A DNA stretch of 32,581 nt from assembly GCA_945889625.1 (NCBI GenBank), contig CAMDCE010000054.1, positions 1-32,581 on the forward strand, in the 5' to 3' direction. The translations under genes and the position numbers were made by a program. Below are positions 1 through 7,701 of the stretch, piece after piece. Position 1 is the stretch's first letter. Every line of letters starts with the position of its first letter. Source of the stretch: Asaia bogorensis (lineage in GTDB: Bacteria > Pseudomonadota > Alphaproteobacteria > Reyranellales > Reyranellaceae). The notes beneath the pieces are model-generated. The model ran no database searches. It saw only the letters and a list, made by a program, of their open reading frames with translations, and had not been told where the DNA came from.

Positions 1-747
1 CTCGTCGGCTACAACGACCAGACAATGAGCCCGGAGGCCGTCGCGAAGGCCCGGGCGATGCTCAAGAAGCAAATGGAACTTGCGGGCATTCCCTACAACG
101 AAGCGATCGACTTCCGGCGGTACAATTTCGTCCTCGGCATCGCCCGGTCTACCAACGTCCTTATCGACGTCGGTGGCCGTGCCTTCTGGGACAACCTCTC
201 GCTCGGAGACTTCTCGGCGGAGCAGCGCGAGCTCTACGCCTCGTTGAGGGGTCGTTCGTTCAACGAACTCGCCTGCCACAGCAACGGCGCGATGATCTGC
301 CTCACCGCGCTGGCGAGGAAAGACGTCATCGCCAAGCATGTCGTGCTCTACGGCCCGCAAATCACGCCGGAAAGCCTGCAGAAATGGGACGAACTCGTTC
401 GCAGCGGAAAAATTGGGTCCATCGAGTTGCGGATCAATCAAGGTGATCCGATCCCGTCGGTAACGCTCATTTCAAGCAATTCGACGTTGCCGATTACCTT
501 GGCGAGCGGCGGCCTGGCGGCGCTTCCGGTTTTCAACAGCACCGTCCTGAGCAAAGTCATCACAACCATCGCGCCCAGCATCAACGTCAAGACATTCGCT
601 TGTTCAGGCCTGCCGACGCTCGATTGCCACGACATGCATCTTTACAAGATCAATCGTGGCAACTGTCCGGGCTCATCGGGCTTGATCGTTCCGGGCACGG
701 CGAGACCCGGCAGACCTGGTGTGTTCGAGCCGCCACCGCCGTGCTGA
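1..747 (+). CDS. Partial unrecognised protein with lipase-like catalytic motifs (5' end outside window)
   Basis: The frame is open from the first base, and the first ATG (base 25) has no ribosome binding site, so the true start probably lies upstream. I do not recognise the family. Three motifs stand in the order of an alpha/beta-hydrolase triad: a nucleophile-elbow-like CHSNGAM (Ser codon at 280-282), an acid-loop-like QGDPIPS (Asp at 445-447) and a late CHDMHLYK with two candidate His (628-639). The GDPxPS...HxxxLY pattern recalls class-3-lipase-like domains, but this is inference. The C-terminus is a Pro/Gly-rich tail ending PPPPC. Base composition is visibly less GC-rich than in the following genes, which may indicate a different origin. 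No transmembrane segment is apparent in the visible part. Confidence is high that it is coding and low for function. Confidence 0.6.
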   Translation, partial: LVGYNDQTMSPEAVAKARAMLKKQMELAGIPYNEAIDFRRYNFVLGIARSTNVLIDVGGRAFWDNLSLGDFSAEQRELYASLRGRSFNELACHSNGAMICLTALARKDVIAKHVVLYGPQITPESLQKWDELVRSGKIGSIELRINQGDPIPSVTLISSNSTLPITLASGGLAALPVFNSTVLSKVITTIAPSINVKTFACSGLPTLDCHDMHLYKINRGNCPGSSGLIVPGTARPGRPGVFEPPPPC

Positions 748-777
748 GGATAGCATGGCCCGATCAAGGGATGATCT

Positions 778-1371
778 CTAACCTCGCGTGAAGACAATCG
801 AGAGATTGTTGGCCGGCATTTGCACGACCTCTGGCTGCGTGAAGCCTTGCGACTCGGCGAGTGCCATAACCGCCTCGAGGTCGCGGACTCCCCAGGCGGG
901 GTTGCGCCGCCGGAGATCTCGGTCGAACGCCTCGTTGCTGGGCGCGGTCGGCCGACCGTCGCGGCGATAGGGTCCGTAGAGATAGAGCACGCCCTCGGGC
1001 GGCAGCAGGCGCGCGGCGCCGGCGATAAGCCCGACCGCCGCCTCCCAAGGCGCGATATGAATCATGTTGAGGCACATCACGGCATCCGCCCGTTCGATCG
1101 GCCAGGGTTGGGCGGTCGCGTCGAGAGCCAGCGCGGGCCGCAAATTGTCGAGGCCGGATGCGCTTGTCCAAGCGTCGATGCTGGCGCGTGCCTCTTCATC
1201 GGGATCGCTCGGCTGGAAGACGAGGCCGGGCAGCGCTTCGGCGAAATGAACGGCATGCTCGCCCGAGCCGCTGGCGATCTCGAGCACCAGCCCCTCTGCC
1301 GGCAGGTGCTGGCGCAGCACCTCGAGGATGGGATCGCGGTTGCGCGCCGCCGCCGGCGCCTGACGCCTCAC
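778..1371 (-). CDS. DUF938 family SAM-dependent methyltransferase-like protein
   Basis: A 197-residue protein starting at a GTG that overlaps the TGA of the upstream molybdopterin subunit (GTGA), so the two are probably translationally coupled. The N-terminal RNRDPILEVLR segment, the glycine-rich SAM loop LEIASGSGEHAVHFA (about residues 29-43) and the QPSDPD acidic motif after the next strand match the DUF938 family, which has a class I methyltransferase fold. NMIHIAPWEA and LYLYGPYRRDGRPTAPSNEAFD are further conserved blocks. The substrate is unknown. Length is usual for the family. The frame stays open far upstream of the GTG, but that part is antisense-like low-complexity Arg-rich translation over the molybdoenzyme gene, so the GTG is preferred. 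A link to molybdoenzyme maturation is possible but unsupported. Confidence 0.85.
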   Translation of the reverse strand: MRRQAPAAARNRDPILEVLRQHLPAEGLVLEIASGSGEHAVHFAEALPGLVFQPSDPDEEARASIDAWTSASGLDNLRPALALDATAQPWPIERADAVMCLNMIHIAPWEAAVGLIAGAARLLPPEGVLYLYGPYRRDGRPTAPSNEAFDRDLRRRNPAWGVRDLEAVMALAESQGFTQPEVVQMPANNLSIVFTRG

Positions 1372-3668
1372 TTTGAGTCCTGGATGGCCTGCCAGATGTG
1401 CGCGGGGCTTGCCGGCCCGGTGAAGTTCCTGACGCCGAGCGGCGCCAGGGCGTCGAGGACGGCGTTGGCGATGGCGGGAAAGGCCGCGATCGCGCCGGCT
1501 TCGCCGCAGCCTTTGACGCCCAGCGGATTGGTCGTGCAGCGCGTCGGATTGAAGCCGAGGTCGAACGACGGCAGGTCGTCGGCGCGCGGCAAGGCGTAAT
1601 CCATGAAAGTGCCGGCCACCATCTGGCCGGAGTCGGGATCGTAGACGGTACGTTCCAGAAGCGCCTGGCCGATGCCCTGCGCCATCGCGCCATGCGCCTG
1701 GCCTGCGACGACCATGGGATTGACCATCACGCCGTAGTCGTCGACCCCGGTGTAGCGCACGAGCGTCACGCGGCCGGTGTCGCGATCGATCTCGACCTCC
1801 ACGACGTGGGTGCCGTTGGGGAAAGTGAGGTGCTCGCGCTTCCAGAAGTGATAGGTGTCGAGCGGCTTGTTCTTCTTCCGGCCGATCGCCGCCACCTCCA
1901 GAAGCCCGATGGCCCGGTCGGTGCCGGAGACGACGAACCTGCCGTCGTCGAAACGGATGTCGGCTTCGCTCGCCTCCAGCGCATCGGCGGCGAGCGCGGT
2001 ACCCTTGGCGATGATCTCGTCCGACGCCCGCCAGATCGCGGTGCCAGCCATGTAGGTGGCGCGCGAGCTGCCGTGTCCTCCTCCCGTCGGGATCAGGTCG
2101 GTGTCGCCCTGGCGCAGGTGAATCGATTCGTTGGGCACGCCCAGGCGATGGGCGACGATCTGCGGAAAGGTCGTCTCGTGGCCCTGGCCGATATGCTGGG
2201 TGCCGGTGATCAGCGACACGCTGCCGTCCGGCTCGAAGCGGATGTCGACGTTTTCTTCCGGCGAGCCGCCCGTTCCCTTGATGTGATAGGCAAAACCCAG
2301 GCCGCGCAGCAGCCCGCGCGCCTCGCTGCCCTTGCGCCGCGCGGTGAAGCCGCTGAGGTCGGCTCTGGCGAGCGCCAGGTCGAGGGTTTGCGCGAAGGCG
2401 CCGCTGTCGACCTGGAAGCCGAAGGAGTTGGTCATCGGCATTTCGTGCGCCGGCACCATGTTGAGCCGGCGGAGCTCGACGCGATCGAAGCCGAATTTCA
2501 GCGCCGCCGCGTCGATCAATCGCTCCAGGATGTTCACCGTTTCGGCGAAGCCGGGGCCGCGCATCACGCCGATCGGCGTGGTGTTGGTCAGCACCGCCAG
2601 CACATGCAGCGAGATCGACGGGATGCGATACACCGTGCCCTGCAGATGCACGTATTGATAGGTCGGCACGCCGCCGCCGACGGCTGCCATGTAGGCGCCG
2701 AGATTGGCAGCACTCGCGACCTTGAGCGCGAGGAACTTGCCCGACGCATCGAGTGCCAAAGATGCATCGGCCCGCATGTCGCGCGAGGGATGGTCGGTCA
2801 GGAACACTTCGCTGCGGCTGGCGATCCATTTCACCGGCCGTCCGGTCTTGCGCGCCGCCCATGCCACCAGCACATGCTCGACATAGATGAAATTCTTGGC
2901 GCCGAAGCCGCCGCCGACATCCGGCGCGATGAAACGCACGGCCGCTGGCTCGACGCCGAGCGCCCGGGCGGCATGGCCGCGATTGCCGTGGATGTTCTGG
3001 CTCGAGACATGGAGCGTGTAGCGCCCGCTCGCCGGATCGAACTGGCCGACCGATCCGCGCGGCTCCATGGGATTGGTGGTGACGCGATGGTTGTCAAGGT
3101 CGAGCGTGATGATGTGTGCCGCCTTGGCGAAGGCTGCATCGGCGCCCGCCGCATCGCCGGTGCGCCAGTCGATGCAGAGATTGCCCGGCACCTCTTGCGA
3201 GATCAGCGGCGCGCCCGGTGCGATCGCGGCAGCGGCGGTGGTGACGGCCGGCAGCGCTTCGTAATCGACCTCGACCAGCTCGGCGGCATCGAGCGCCTGC
3301 GCCACCGTTTCGGCCACGACCAGCGCCACCGTCTCGCCCATGAAGCGCACCTTGTCGGCCGCGAGCAGCGGCTGCAGCGCGAAGGTGAAAGGCTCGCCGG
3401 TCTGGACATTGGCCTCGGTATAGGGACGCAGCGGCTTCAGCCCGTCGGCGCCGGCATCGGAAGCGGTGAGGACCGCCAGGACTCCCGGCGCCTTGCGGGC
3501 CGCCGTGATGTCGACCGAGCGAATGCGGGCATGGGCATGCGGCGAGCGAACGAACACGGCATGGCAGAGCCCTTCGAACTTCAGATCGTCGAGATAAGCG
3601 CCGCTTCCGGTGACAAAGCGCTGGTCCTCGCGCCGCTTGGGAGAATCGCCGATGGTTGATTTGCTCAT
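1368..3668 (-). CDS. Xanthine dehydrogenase/CoxL-family molybdopterin-binding subunit
   Basis: A 766-residue large subunit of the molybdenum hydroxylase family, which hydroxylates or oxidises small molecules using a molybdenum cytosine dinucleotide-type cofactor. The N-terminal hammerhead domain (RREDQRFVTGSGAYLDDL) is followed by molybdopterin-binding blocks: VGGGFGAKNF (about 251-260), TNTTPIGVMRGPGF (361-374), the GQGHETTFPQI block and the C-terminal GVKGCGEAG with the catalytic base Glu723. The active-site loop reads VMRGPGF, unlike AYRCSFR of form I CO dehydrogenase and AYRGAGR of form II, so CO is an unlikely substrate. The small 2Fe-2S and medium FAD subunits normally encoded next to it are absent. 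It is divergent from a Baeyer-Villiger monooxygenase and coupled to a DUF938 gene. The ATG at 3668 has a GAGGG directly before it, an unusually close spacing. Confidence 0.93.
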   Translation of the reverse strand: MSKSTIGDSPKRREDQRFVTGSGAYLDDLKFEGLCHAVFVRSPHAHARIRSVDITAARKAPGVLAVLTASDAGADGLKPLRPYTEANVQTGEPFTFALQPLLAADKVRFMGETVALVVAETVAQALDAAELVEVDYEALPAVTTAAAAIAPGAPLISQEVPGNLCIDWRTGDAAGADAAFAKAAHIITLDLDNHRVTTNPMEPRGSVGQFDPASGRYTLHVSSQNIHGNRGHAARALGVEPAAVRFIAPDVGGGFGAKNFIYVEHVLVAWAARKTGRPVKWIASRSEVFLTDHPSRDMRADASLALDASGKFLALKVASAANLGAYMAAVGGGVPTYQYVHLQGTVYRIPSISLHVLAVLTNTTPIGVMRGPGFAETVNILERLIDAAALKFGFDRVELRRLNMVPAHEMPMTNSFGFQVDSGAFAQTLDLALARADLSGFTARRKGSEARGLLRGLGFAYHIKGTGGSPEENVDIRFEPDGSVSLITGTQHIGQGHETTFPQIVAHRLGVPNESIHLRQGDTDLIPTGGGHGSSRATYMAGTAIWRASDEIIAKGTALAADALEASEADIRFDDGRFVVSGTDRAIGLLEVAAIGRKKNKPLDTYHFWKREHLTFPNGTHVVEVEIDRDTGRVTLVRYTGVDDYGVMVNPMVVAGQAHGAMAQGIGQALLERTVYDPDSGQMVAGTFMDYALPRADDLPSFDLGFNPTRCTTNPLGVKGCGEAGAIAAFPAIANAVLDALAPLGVRNFTGPASPAHIWQAIQDSK

Positions 3669-3747
3669 CCCTCAATCTCGCGTGGCGGCATGGTGACATG
3701 CAAGAGGCACCTTGCGCCCTCAGGACTGCGTCATTATCCAATGCAGC

Positions 3748-5337
3748 ATGAAGACCGACTTTGACGCAGTGATCATCGGCGCCGGTTTCGCCGGCATGTA
3801 CATGCTCCATCGCCTGCGCGGGCAGGGATTCAGCGCCCGCGTGCTGGAGGCGGGTTCGGGCGTCGGCGGCACCTGGTACTGGAACCGTTATCCTGGCGCG
3901 CGCTGCGACGTCGAAAGCGTGCAGTATTCCTACCAGTTCTCGCGTGAGCTCGAGCAGGAATGGGAGTGGACCGAACGCTACGCCACCCAGCCCGAGATCC
4001 TGCGCTACGCCAACCATGTCGCCGACCGCTACGACCTGCGCCGCGACATGCGGTTCGAGACGCGGGTTACCAAGGCCGCGTTCGACGAGAAGGCGAGTTG
4101 CTGGATCGTCGAGACGGACAAAGGTGACCGCATCGCCGCGCGCTTCGTCGTCACGGCGATGGGCTGTCTTTCCTCGCCCAACACGCCCAGGATTCCTGGC
4201 CTCGCCGACTTCAAGGGCCCAACCTATCACACCGGCAGCTGGCCGCATGAGGGCGTCGACTTCACCGGCAAGACCGTCGGCGTGATTGGCACTGGGTCGT
4301 CGGCGATCCAGTCGATCCCGCTGATCGCCCAGCAAGCCAGGCATCTCACGGTGTTCCAGCGCACCGCCAACTACACCATCCCGGCGCACAACCGGCCGCT
4401 CGATCCGGCCTATGTGCGCGAGGTCAAGGCCACCTATCCCGAGATGCGCAAGCGCGCCAAGATGCTGCCGGCCGGCATCGACCTCAAGATCAACATGGCC
4501 TCGGCGATCGAGACGCCCGAGGAGGAACGTCGCCGCCTGTTCGAGGAGCGCTGGAACTATGGTGGGTTCGGCTTCATGGCGGCCTTCTCCGACCTGCTGC
4601 TGAACGACCAGTCGAACAAGACGGCGCAGGACTTCGTGAAGGCCAAGATCCGCGAGATCGTGAAGGATCCGGCCACGGCGGAGGTGCTGACGCCGCGCAA
4701 CATCATCGGCTGCAAGCGGCTGTGCGTCGACGACGGCTACTGGGACACGTTCAACCGCTCCAACGTCGCGCTGGTCGATATCCGCGACGAGCCGATCGAG
4801 CGCATCACGCCCGCCGGGCTGCGCGCCCGGGGCAAGGATTACAGCTTCGATTGCCTGGTGCTGGCCACCGGCTTCGACGCCATGACCGGGGCACTGCTCA
4901 AGATCGATATACGCGGCCGCGGCGGAGTGGCGCTGAAGGACAAATGGAGCGAGGGGCCGAAGACCTATCTCGGTCTCACCGTCGTCGGCTTCCCCAACCT
5001 CTTCACCATCACCGGGCCGGGCAGCCCGTCGGTGCTGACCAACATGCTTCCCTCGATCGAGCAGCACGTCGACTGGATCGCCGATTGCCTGGCCGAGCTG
5101 CGCAAGCGGGGCGTAAAGGTCATCGAGCCGGTCGAGAAGGCCGAGGAGGCGTGGGTCGGCCATGTCGGCGAGGCCGCGCACAACACGCTGCGCTCGACCT
5201 GCAGCTCCTGGTATGTCGGCGCCAACATCCCCGGCAAGCCGCGGGTCTTCATGCCCTATATCGGCGGTCTACCGGCCTATATCGAACGCTGCGAGGCAGT
5301 GGTCGCCGGCGGCTACGAGGGATTCGCCCTCTCCTGA
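3748..5337 (+). CDS. Flavin-containing Baeyer-Villiger monooxygenase
   Basis: A 529-residue class B flavoprotein monooxygenase predicted to use NADPH, FAD and O2 to insert oxygen next to a ketone carbonyl, or to oxygenate a heteroatom. It shows the FAD Rossmann motif GAGFAG (11-16), the BVMO fingerprint FKGPTYHTGSWP (155-166, exact F-x-G-x3-H-x3-W-P), and the NADPH Rossmann motif GTGSSA (181-186). GTWYWNRYPGARCD (41-54) is typical of cyclohexanone/phenylacetone monooxygenase relatives, and the length fits. The chosen ATG lacks a Shine-Dalgarno sequence; an in-frame TTG at 3712 with AAGAGG just before it would add 12 residues. TTGCGC (3712) and TATCCA (3735) could form a promoter giving a nearly leaderless transcript. 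The substrate cannot be read from sequence. It is divergent from the molybdoenzyme subunit, separated by about 80 bases. Confidence 0.92.
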   Translation: MKTDFDAVIIGAGFAGMYMLHRLRGQGFSARVLEAGSGVGGTWYWNRYPGARCDVESVQYSYQFSRELEQEWEWTERYATQPEILRYANHVADRYDLRRDMRFETRVTKAAFDEKASCWIVETDKGDRIAARFVVTAMGCLSSPNTPRIPGLADFKGPTYHTGSWPHEGVDFTGKTVGVIGTGSSAIQSIPLIAQQARHLTVFQRTANYTIPAHNRPLDPAYVREVKATYPEMRKRAKMLPAGIDLKINMASAIETPEEERRRLFEERWNYGGFGFMAAFSDLLLNDQSNKTAQDFVKAKIREIVKDPATAEVLTPRNIIGCKRLCVDDGYWDTFNRSNVALVDIRDEPIERITPAGLRARGKDYSFDCLVLATGFDAMTGALLKIDIRGRGGVALKDKWSEGPKTYLGLTVVGFPNLFTITGPGSPSVLTNMLPSIEQHVDWIADCLAELRKRGVKVIEPVEKAEEAWVGHVGEAAHNTLRSTCSSWYVGANIPGKPRVFMPYIGGLPAYIERCEAVVAGGYEGFALS

Positions 5338-5341
5338 GGAG

Positions 5342-5370
5342 CCCGGCGCGGTATCCTAATACCGCCCGGG
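5342..5370. terminator. Hairpin between convergent genes, candidate bidirectional terminator
   Basis: Five bases after the monooxygenase stop, CCCGG (5342-5346) and GCGGTAT (5348-5354) pair with ATACCGC (5359-5365) and CCGGG (5366-5370), giving a 12-bp stem with one bulged C and a four-base CCTA loop. It lies between convergent genes and could stop transcription from both sides. No U-tract follows on either strand, so intrinsic termination is uncertain. The rest of the gap to 5459 contains only a weak AAAGCC/GGCTTT pairing (5401-5432) and no reading frame worth calling. Confidence 0.5.
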
Positions 5371-5459
5371 AGTGGGGCGGAAAGTGGGAAGAATCTCGTA
5401 AAAGCCTTATTCTATAGGCACTGGAGGGCTTTCCACCGAGGTGGGAAACTTTGGACTTT

Positions 5460-7067
5460 CTAGTAACCGATTGCCGCCCCGTCGCTGCGCGGGTCGGCGC
5501 CGCCAATCCGGAGGCCGCTCGCCGGATCGACGGTGATGCCGTGGGCATGGCCCGCCGTCTCGTTCCAGTCGCCCCAACGATTGACCAGATGGCCGCGCCG
5601 CTCCAGCTCGGCGATGGTGGCGGCGGGAAAGCGGCCCTCGATATGCAGCGTGTCGCGTGCCTCCAACAGGCCGAAGCGGCCGCTGAGGAAGCGCGGCGCC
5701 TCCAGCGCCTCCTGGATGTCGAGGCCGTAGTCGATCATGGCGATGTAAGTCTGCAGGTGGATCTGCGGCTGGCCATCGGCGCCCATGCAGCCGACTGCCG
5801 CCCAGAACTTGTCGTCGCGGTAGGCGAGCGAGGCGATCAGCGTGTGCAGCGGCGTCTTGCCCGGCTCGACACGGTTGGGACTCCTGGGGTCGAGCGAGAA
5901 ATAGGAGGCGCGATTCTGCAGCACCACGCCGGTACGGCCTGCCACGACCGCGGCGCCGAAGCTGCCATAGAGCGAGTGGATCAGCGACACTGCGTTGCCG
6001 TCACGATCGACGACGGCGATATAGACCGTGTCGCCGGTCAGGCTGCCATACGACGGGATCTTGTCCCACGGCAGGGCGCGGGCGGGGTCGATCAGCGCGC
6101 GCCGCTCGTCGGCATATTTCTTGGAGATCAGCCGCTCCATCGGCACCTCGGCGAAGCGCGGATCGGCAATATGGCGGTCGCGGTCGTGATAGGCGATCTG
6201 CTTGGCTTGCACCATCAGATGCACATGGTCGGGCCCGAGGAAGGGCTTGTCGCGCATGTCGAGCGGTTCGAGCAGGTTCAGCATCTCGAGCACGGCGAAA
6301 CCTTGGGTCGGCGCCGGCGTTTCGTGGATCGTGACGCCTCGATAGCTGCCCTTGATCGGCTCGCCCCAGCGCGCGACCTGCGCCTTGAGATCGTCTGCCG
6401 TGAACAGGCCGTCGTTGGCCTCCGAGTAGCGCACCAGCTCGCGCGCCACCTCGCCGTCGTAGAAGCCGTGCCAGCCGTCGCTGGCGATCGCCTCCAGGGT
6501 GCGCGCGAGGTCGGGATTGCTGAGCATCGGACCGGGCTTGAGGAATATCGCGGCCGCCTCCGGACTCGTGGCCAGCTCTTCGCGCGCCAGATCGCGCCAG
6601 TGGGCCAGCCGCGCCGTCACGGGAAAGCCGTCGCGCGCATAGCCGATGGCGCTTTCCAGGCAACGCTTCAACGGCAGCCGGCCATAGACCGCGTGCGCCT
6701 CGCTCCAGCTTGCGACGGCGCCCGGCACGGTGAGCGTTCCCGGCAGCACCCCCTTGTAAGGAACTTCATTGAGGCCTCGTTTGGCGAAGGCCTCGATCGT
6801 GCCAAGCGATGTCGCGCGGCCGCCGCCGTCGATGTAGCGCACGGCGTTGATCCTGGCGTCGTGGATCAGCCAGAAGGCATCGCCGCCGACGCCGGTCATA
6901 TGAGGATAGAGAACGGAAAGTGCGGCACTGGCGGCCACCGCGGCATCGACCGCCGAACCGCCGGCCCGCAGTACGTCGACGCCGGCCTGGCTGGCGAGCG
7001 AATGCGGCGAAGTCACCATTCCATTGGGCGCCAGCGTCGCCGGACGGCCGGTATGTAAGTCTACCAT
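5460..7067 (-). CDS. Gamma-glutamyltransferase family protein
   Basis: A 535-residue member of the N-terminal-nucleophile GGT/acylase family. These enzymes are made as a precursor that cleaves itself before a catalytic Thr into large and small subunits, then hydrolyse or transfer gamma-glutamyl (or related acyl) groups. The large-subunit part contains MVTSPHSLASQAGVDVLRAGG, GSAVDAAVAA and MTGVGGDAFW. The predicted cleavage Thr is T347 in GDTVYIAVVDRDGNAVS, aligned with TTHYSVVD of classical GGT. The second Thr and the His of that motif are replaced by Val and Tyr, so classical glutathione activity is uncertain. There is no signal peptide, unlike periplasmic GGTs, so it is probably cytoplasmic. 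It is convergent with the monooxygenase and divergent from the SRPBCC operon, whose palindromic operator lies in the shared promoter region. Confidence 0.9.
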   Translation of the reverse strand: MVDLHTGRPATLAPNGMVTSPHSLASQAGVDVLRAGGSAVDAAVAASAALSVLYPHMTGVGGDAFWLIHDARINAVRYIDGGGRATSLGTIEAFAKRGLNEVPYKGVLPGTLTVPGAVASWSEAHAVYGRLPLKRCLESAIGYARDGFPVTARLAHWRDLAREELATSPEAAAIFLKPGPMLSNPDLARTLEAIASDGWHGFYDGEVARELVRYSEANDGLFTADDLKAQVARWGEPIKGSYRGVTIHETPAPTQGFAVLEMLNLLEPLDMRDKPFLGPDHVHLMVQAKQIAYHDRDRHIADPRFAEVPMERLISKKYADERRALIDPARALPWDKIPSYGSLTGDTVYIAVVDRDGNAVSLIHSLYGSFGAAVVAGRTGVVLQNRASYFSLDPRSPNRVEPGKTPLHTLIASLAYRDDKFWAAVGCMGADGQPQIHLQTYIAMIDYGLDIQEALEAPRFLSGRFGLLEARDTLHIEGRFPAATIAELERRGHLVNRWGDWNETAGHAHGITVDPASGLRIGGADPRSDGAAIGY

Positions 7068-7096
7068 GATGATTTCTTAGGTCTTTTCGCCAGGAG

Positions 7097-7125
7097 TTGA
7101 CAGGGCGCTGCGAACTTCCTAACAC
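7097..7125 (+). promoter_or_regulatory. Sigma-70-type promoter of the SRPBCC/YceI operon
   Basis: A consensus -35 hexamer TTGACA (7097-7102) is followed after 17 bases by TAACAC (7120-7125), a partial match to the -10 hexamer. The predicted start of transcription lies near 7132, about 30 bases before the first ATG of the operon. The inverted repeat at 7124-7143 overlaps the end of the -10 element and the start site. Confidence 0.6.
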
Positions 7126-7143
7126 TTAACCCAAGAGTTAAGT
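7124..7143. promoter_or_regulatory. Perfect 7+6+7 inverted repeat, likely repressor operator
   Basis: ACTTAAC (7124-7130), a six-base CCAAGA spacer and GTTAAGT (7137-7143) form a perfect dyad in otherwise GC-rich DNA. It overlaps the predicted -10 element and transcription start of the operon, where a dimeric winged-helix repressor would block initiation. TTAAC-N-GTTAA dyads of this shape are, from memory, typical of ArsR-type regulators that control SRPBCC/AHSA1 genes. No such regulator is encoded in the window. It may also act on the divergent GGT-family gene. Confidence 0.6.
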
Positions 7144-7163
7144 ATCCCTGGAAAGGCCGGACG

Positions 7164-7700
7164 ATGCTGAAGACAATCGCCATTATCGCCGCCGTTATCG
7201 TCGTCATCGTCGCAGGCATCCTGATCTATGCCGCGACCAAGCCCAACTCCTTCACGGTCCGCCGGTCGATCGAGGCCAAGGCGCTGCCGGCCAAGATCTT
7301 CGCGCTGATCAACGACCTGCACGGCTGGGCCGCCTGGTCGCCCTACGAAAAGAAGGACCCCGACATGAAGCGGACCTTCAGCGGTGCGCCGGCCGGCAAG
7401 GGTGCCGTCTACGAATGGGACGGCAACAACACTGTCGGCAAGGGCCGCATGGAGATCATCGAGGCGTCGGCACCCTCCAAGGTCGCCATCAAGCTCGATT
7501 TCATCAAGCCGTTCGAGGGCCACAACACCGCCGAGTTCACCATGGAACCGAAAGGCGATCAGACGGTTGTCACATGGGCGATGTACGGTCCCAGCTCCTA
7601 TATCTTCAAACTCATGGGCACCTTCATGAGCATGGACAACATGATCGGCAAGGACTTCGAAGTGGGCCTGGTCAATCTTAAGGCGCTCGCCGAGAAGTAA
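7164..7700 (+). CDS. Membrane-anchored SRPBCC (polyketide cyclase/START-like) protein
   Basis: A 178-residue protein with an N-terminal hydrophobic helix (about residues 4-24), probably a membrane anchor or uncleaved signal, followed by an SRPBCC ligand-binding domain: FTVRRSIEAKALPAKIFALINDLHGWAAWSPYEKKDP at its start, then ENGxG-like strands and TVVTWAMYGP near the middle. SRPBCC domains bind hydrophobic ligands in a helix-grip cavity; no catalytic residue can be assigned. An AAAGG about ten bases before the ATG serves as ribosome binding site. It is the first gene of a four-gene operon with YceI, a second SRPBCC protein and a VOC protein; its stop is one base before the YceI start. It probably acts at the periplasmic face of the membrane, but topology is inferred. 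Confidence 0.87.
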   Translation: MLKTIAIIAAVIVVIVAGILIYAATKPNSFTVRRSIEAKALPAKIFALINDLHGWAAWSPYEKKDPDMKRTFSGAPAGKGAVYEWDGNNTVGKGRMEIIEASAPSKVAIKLDFIKPFEGHNTAEFTMEPKGDQTVVTWAMYGPSSYIFKLMGTFMSMDNMIGKDFEVGLVNLKALAEK

Positions 7701-7701
7701 C

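Noticed and set aside
1372..2862. Long N-terminal extension of the DUF938 methyltransferase frame
   Set aside because: The extension is an out-of-frame reading of the molybdoenzyme gene and is Arg/Ala-rich without domain; the GTG overlapping the upstream stop fits the family length.
1398..3659. Plus-strand 753-codon open frame over the first molybdoenzyme gene
   Set aside because: It is antisense to a gene with full family motifs, its translation is rich in Arg, Ala, Gly, His and Asp without domains, and the length is explained by high third-position GC.
1368..3668. Naming the gene coxL (CO dehydrogenase)
   Set aside because: The active-site loop lacks the Cys of AYRCSFR needed for CO oxidation, and CoxM and CoxS are absent.
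3094..5181. Minus-strand 695-codon open frame over the monooxygenase
   Set aside because: It runs opposite a clear Baeyer-Villiger monooxygenase and into the molybdoenzyme gene in a wrong frame; composition-driven shadow.
5451..7058. Plus-strand 535-codon open frame matching the GGT gene length
   Set aside because: A mirror image of the GGT-family gene on the opposite strand; no recognisable domain or ribosome binding site.
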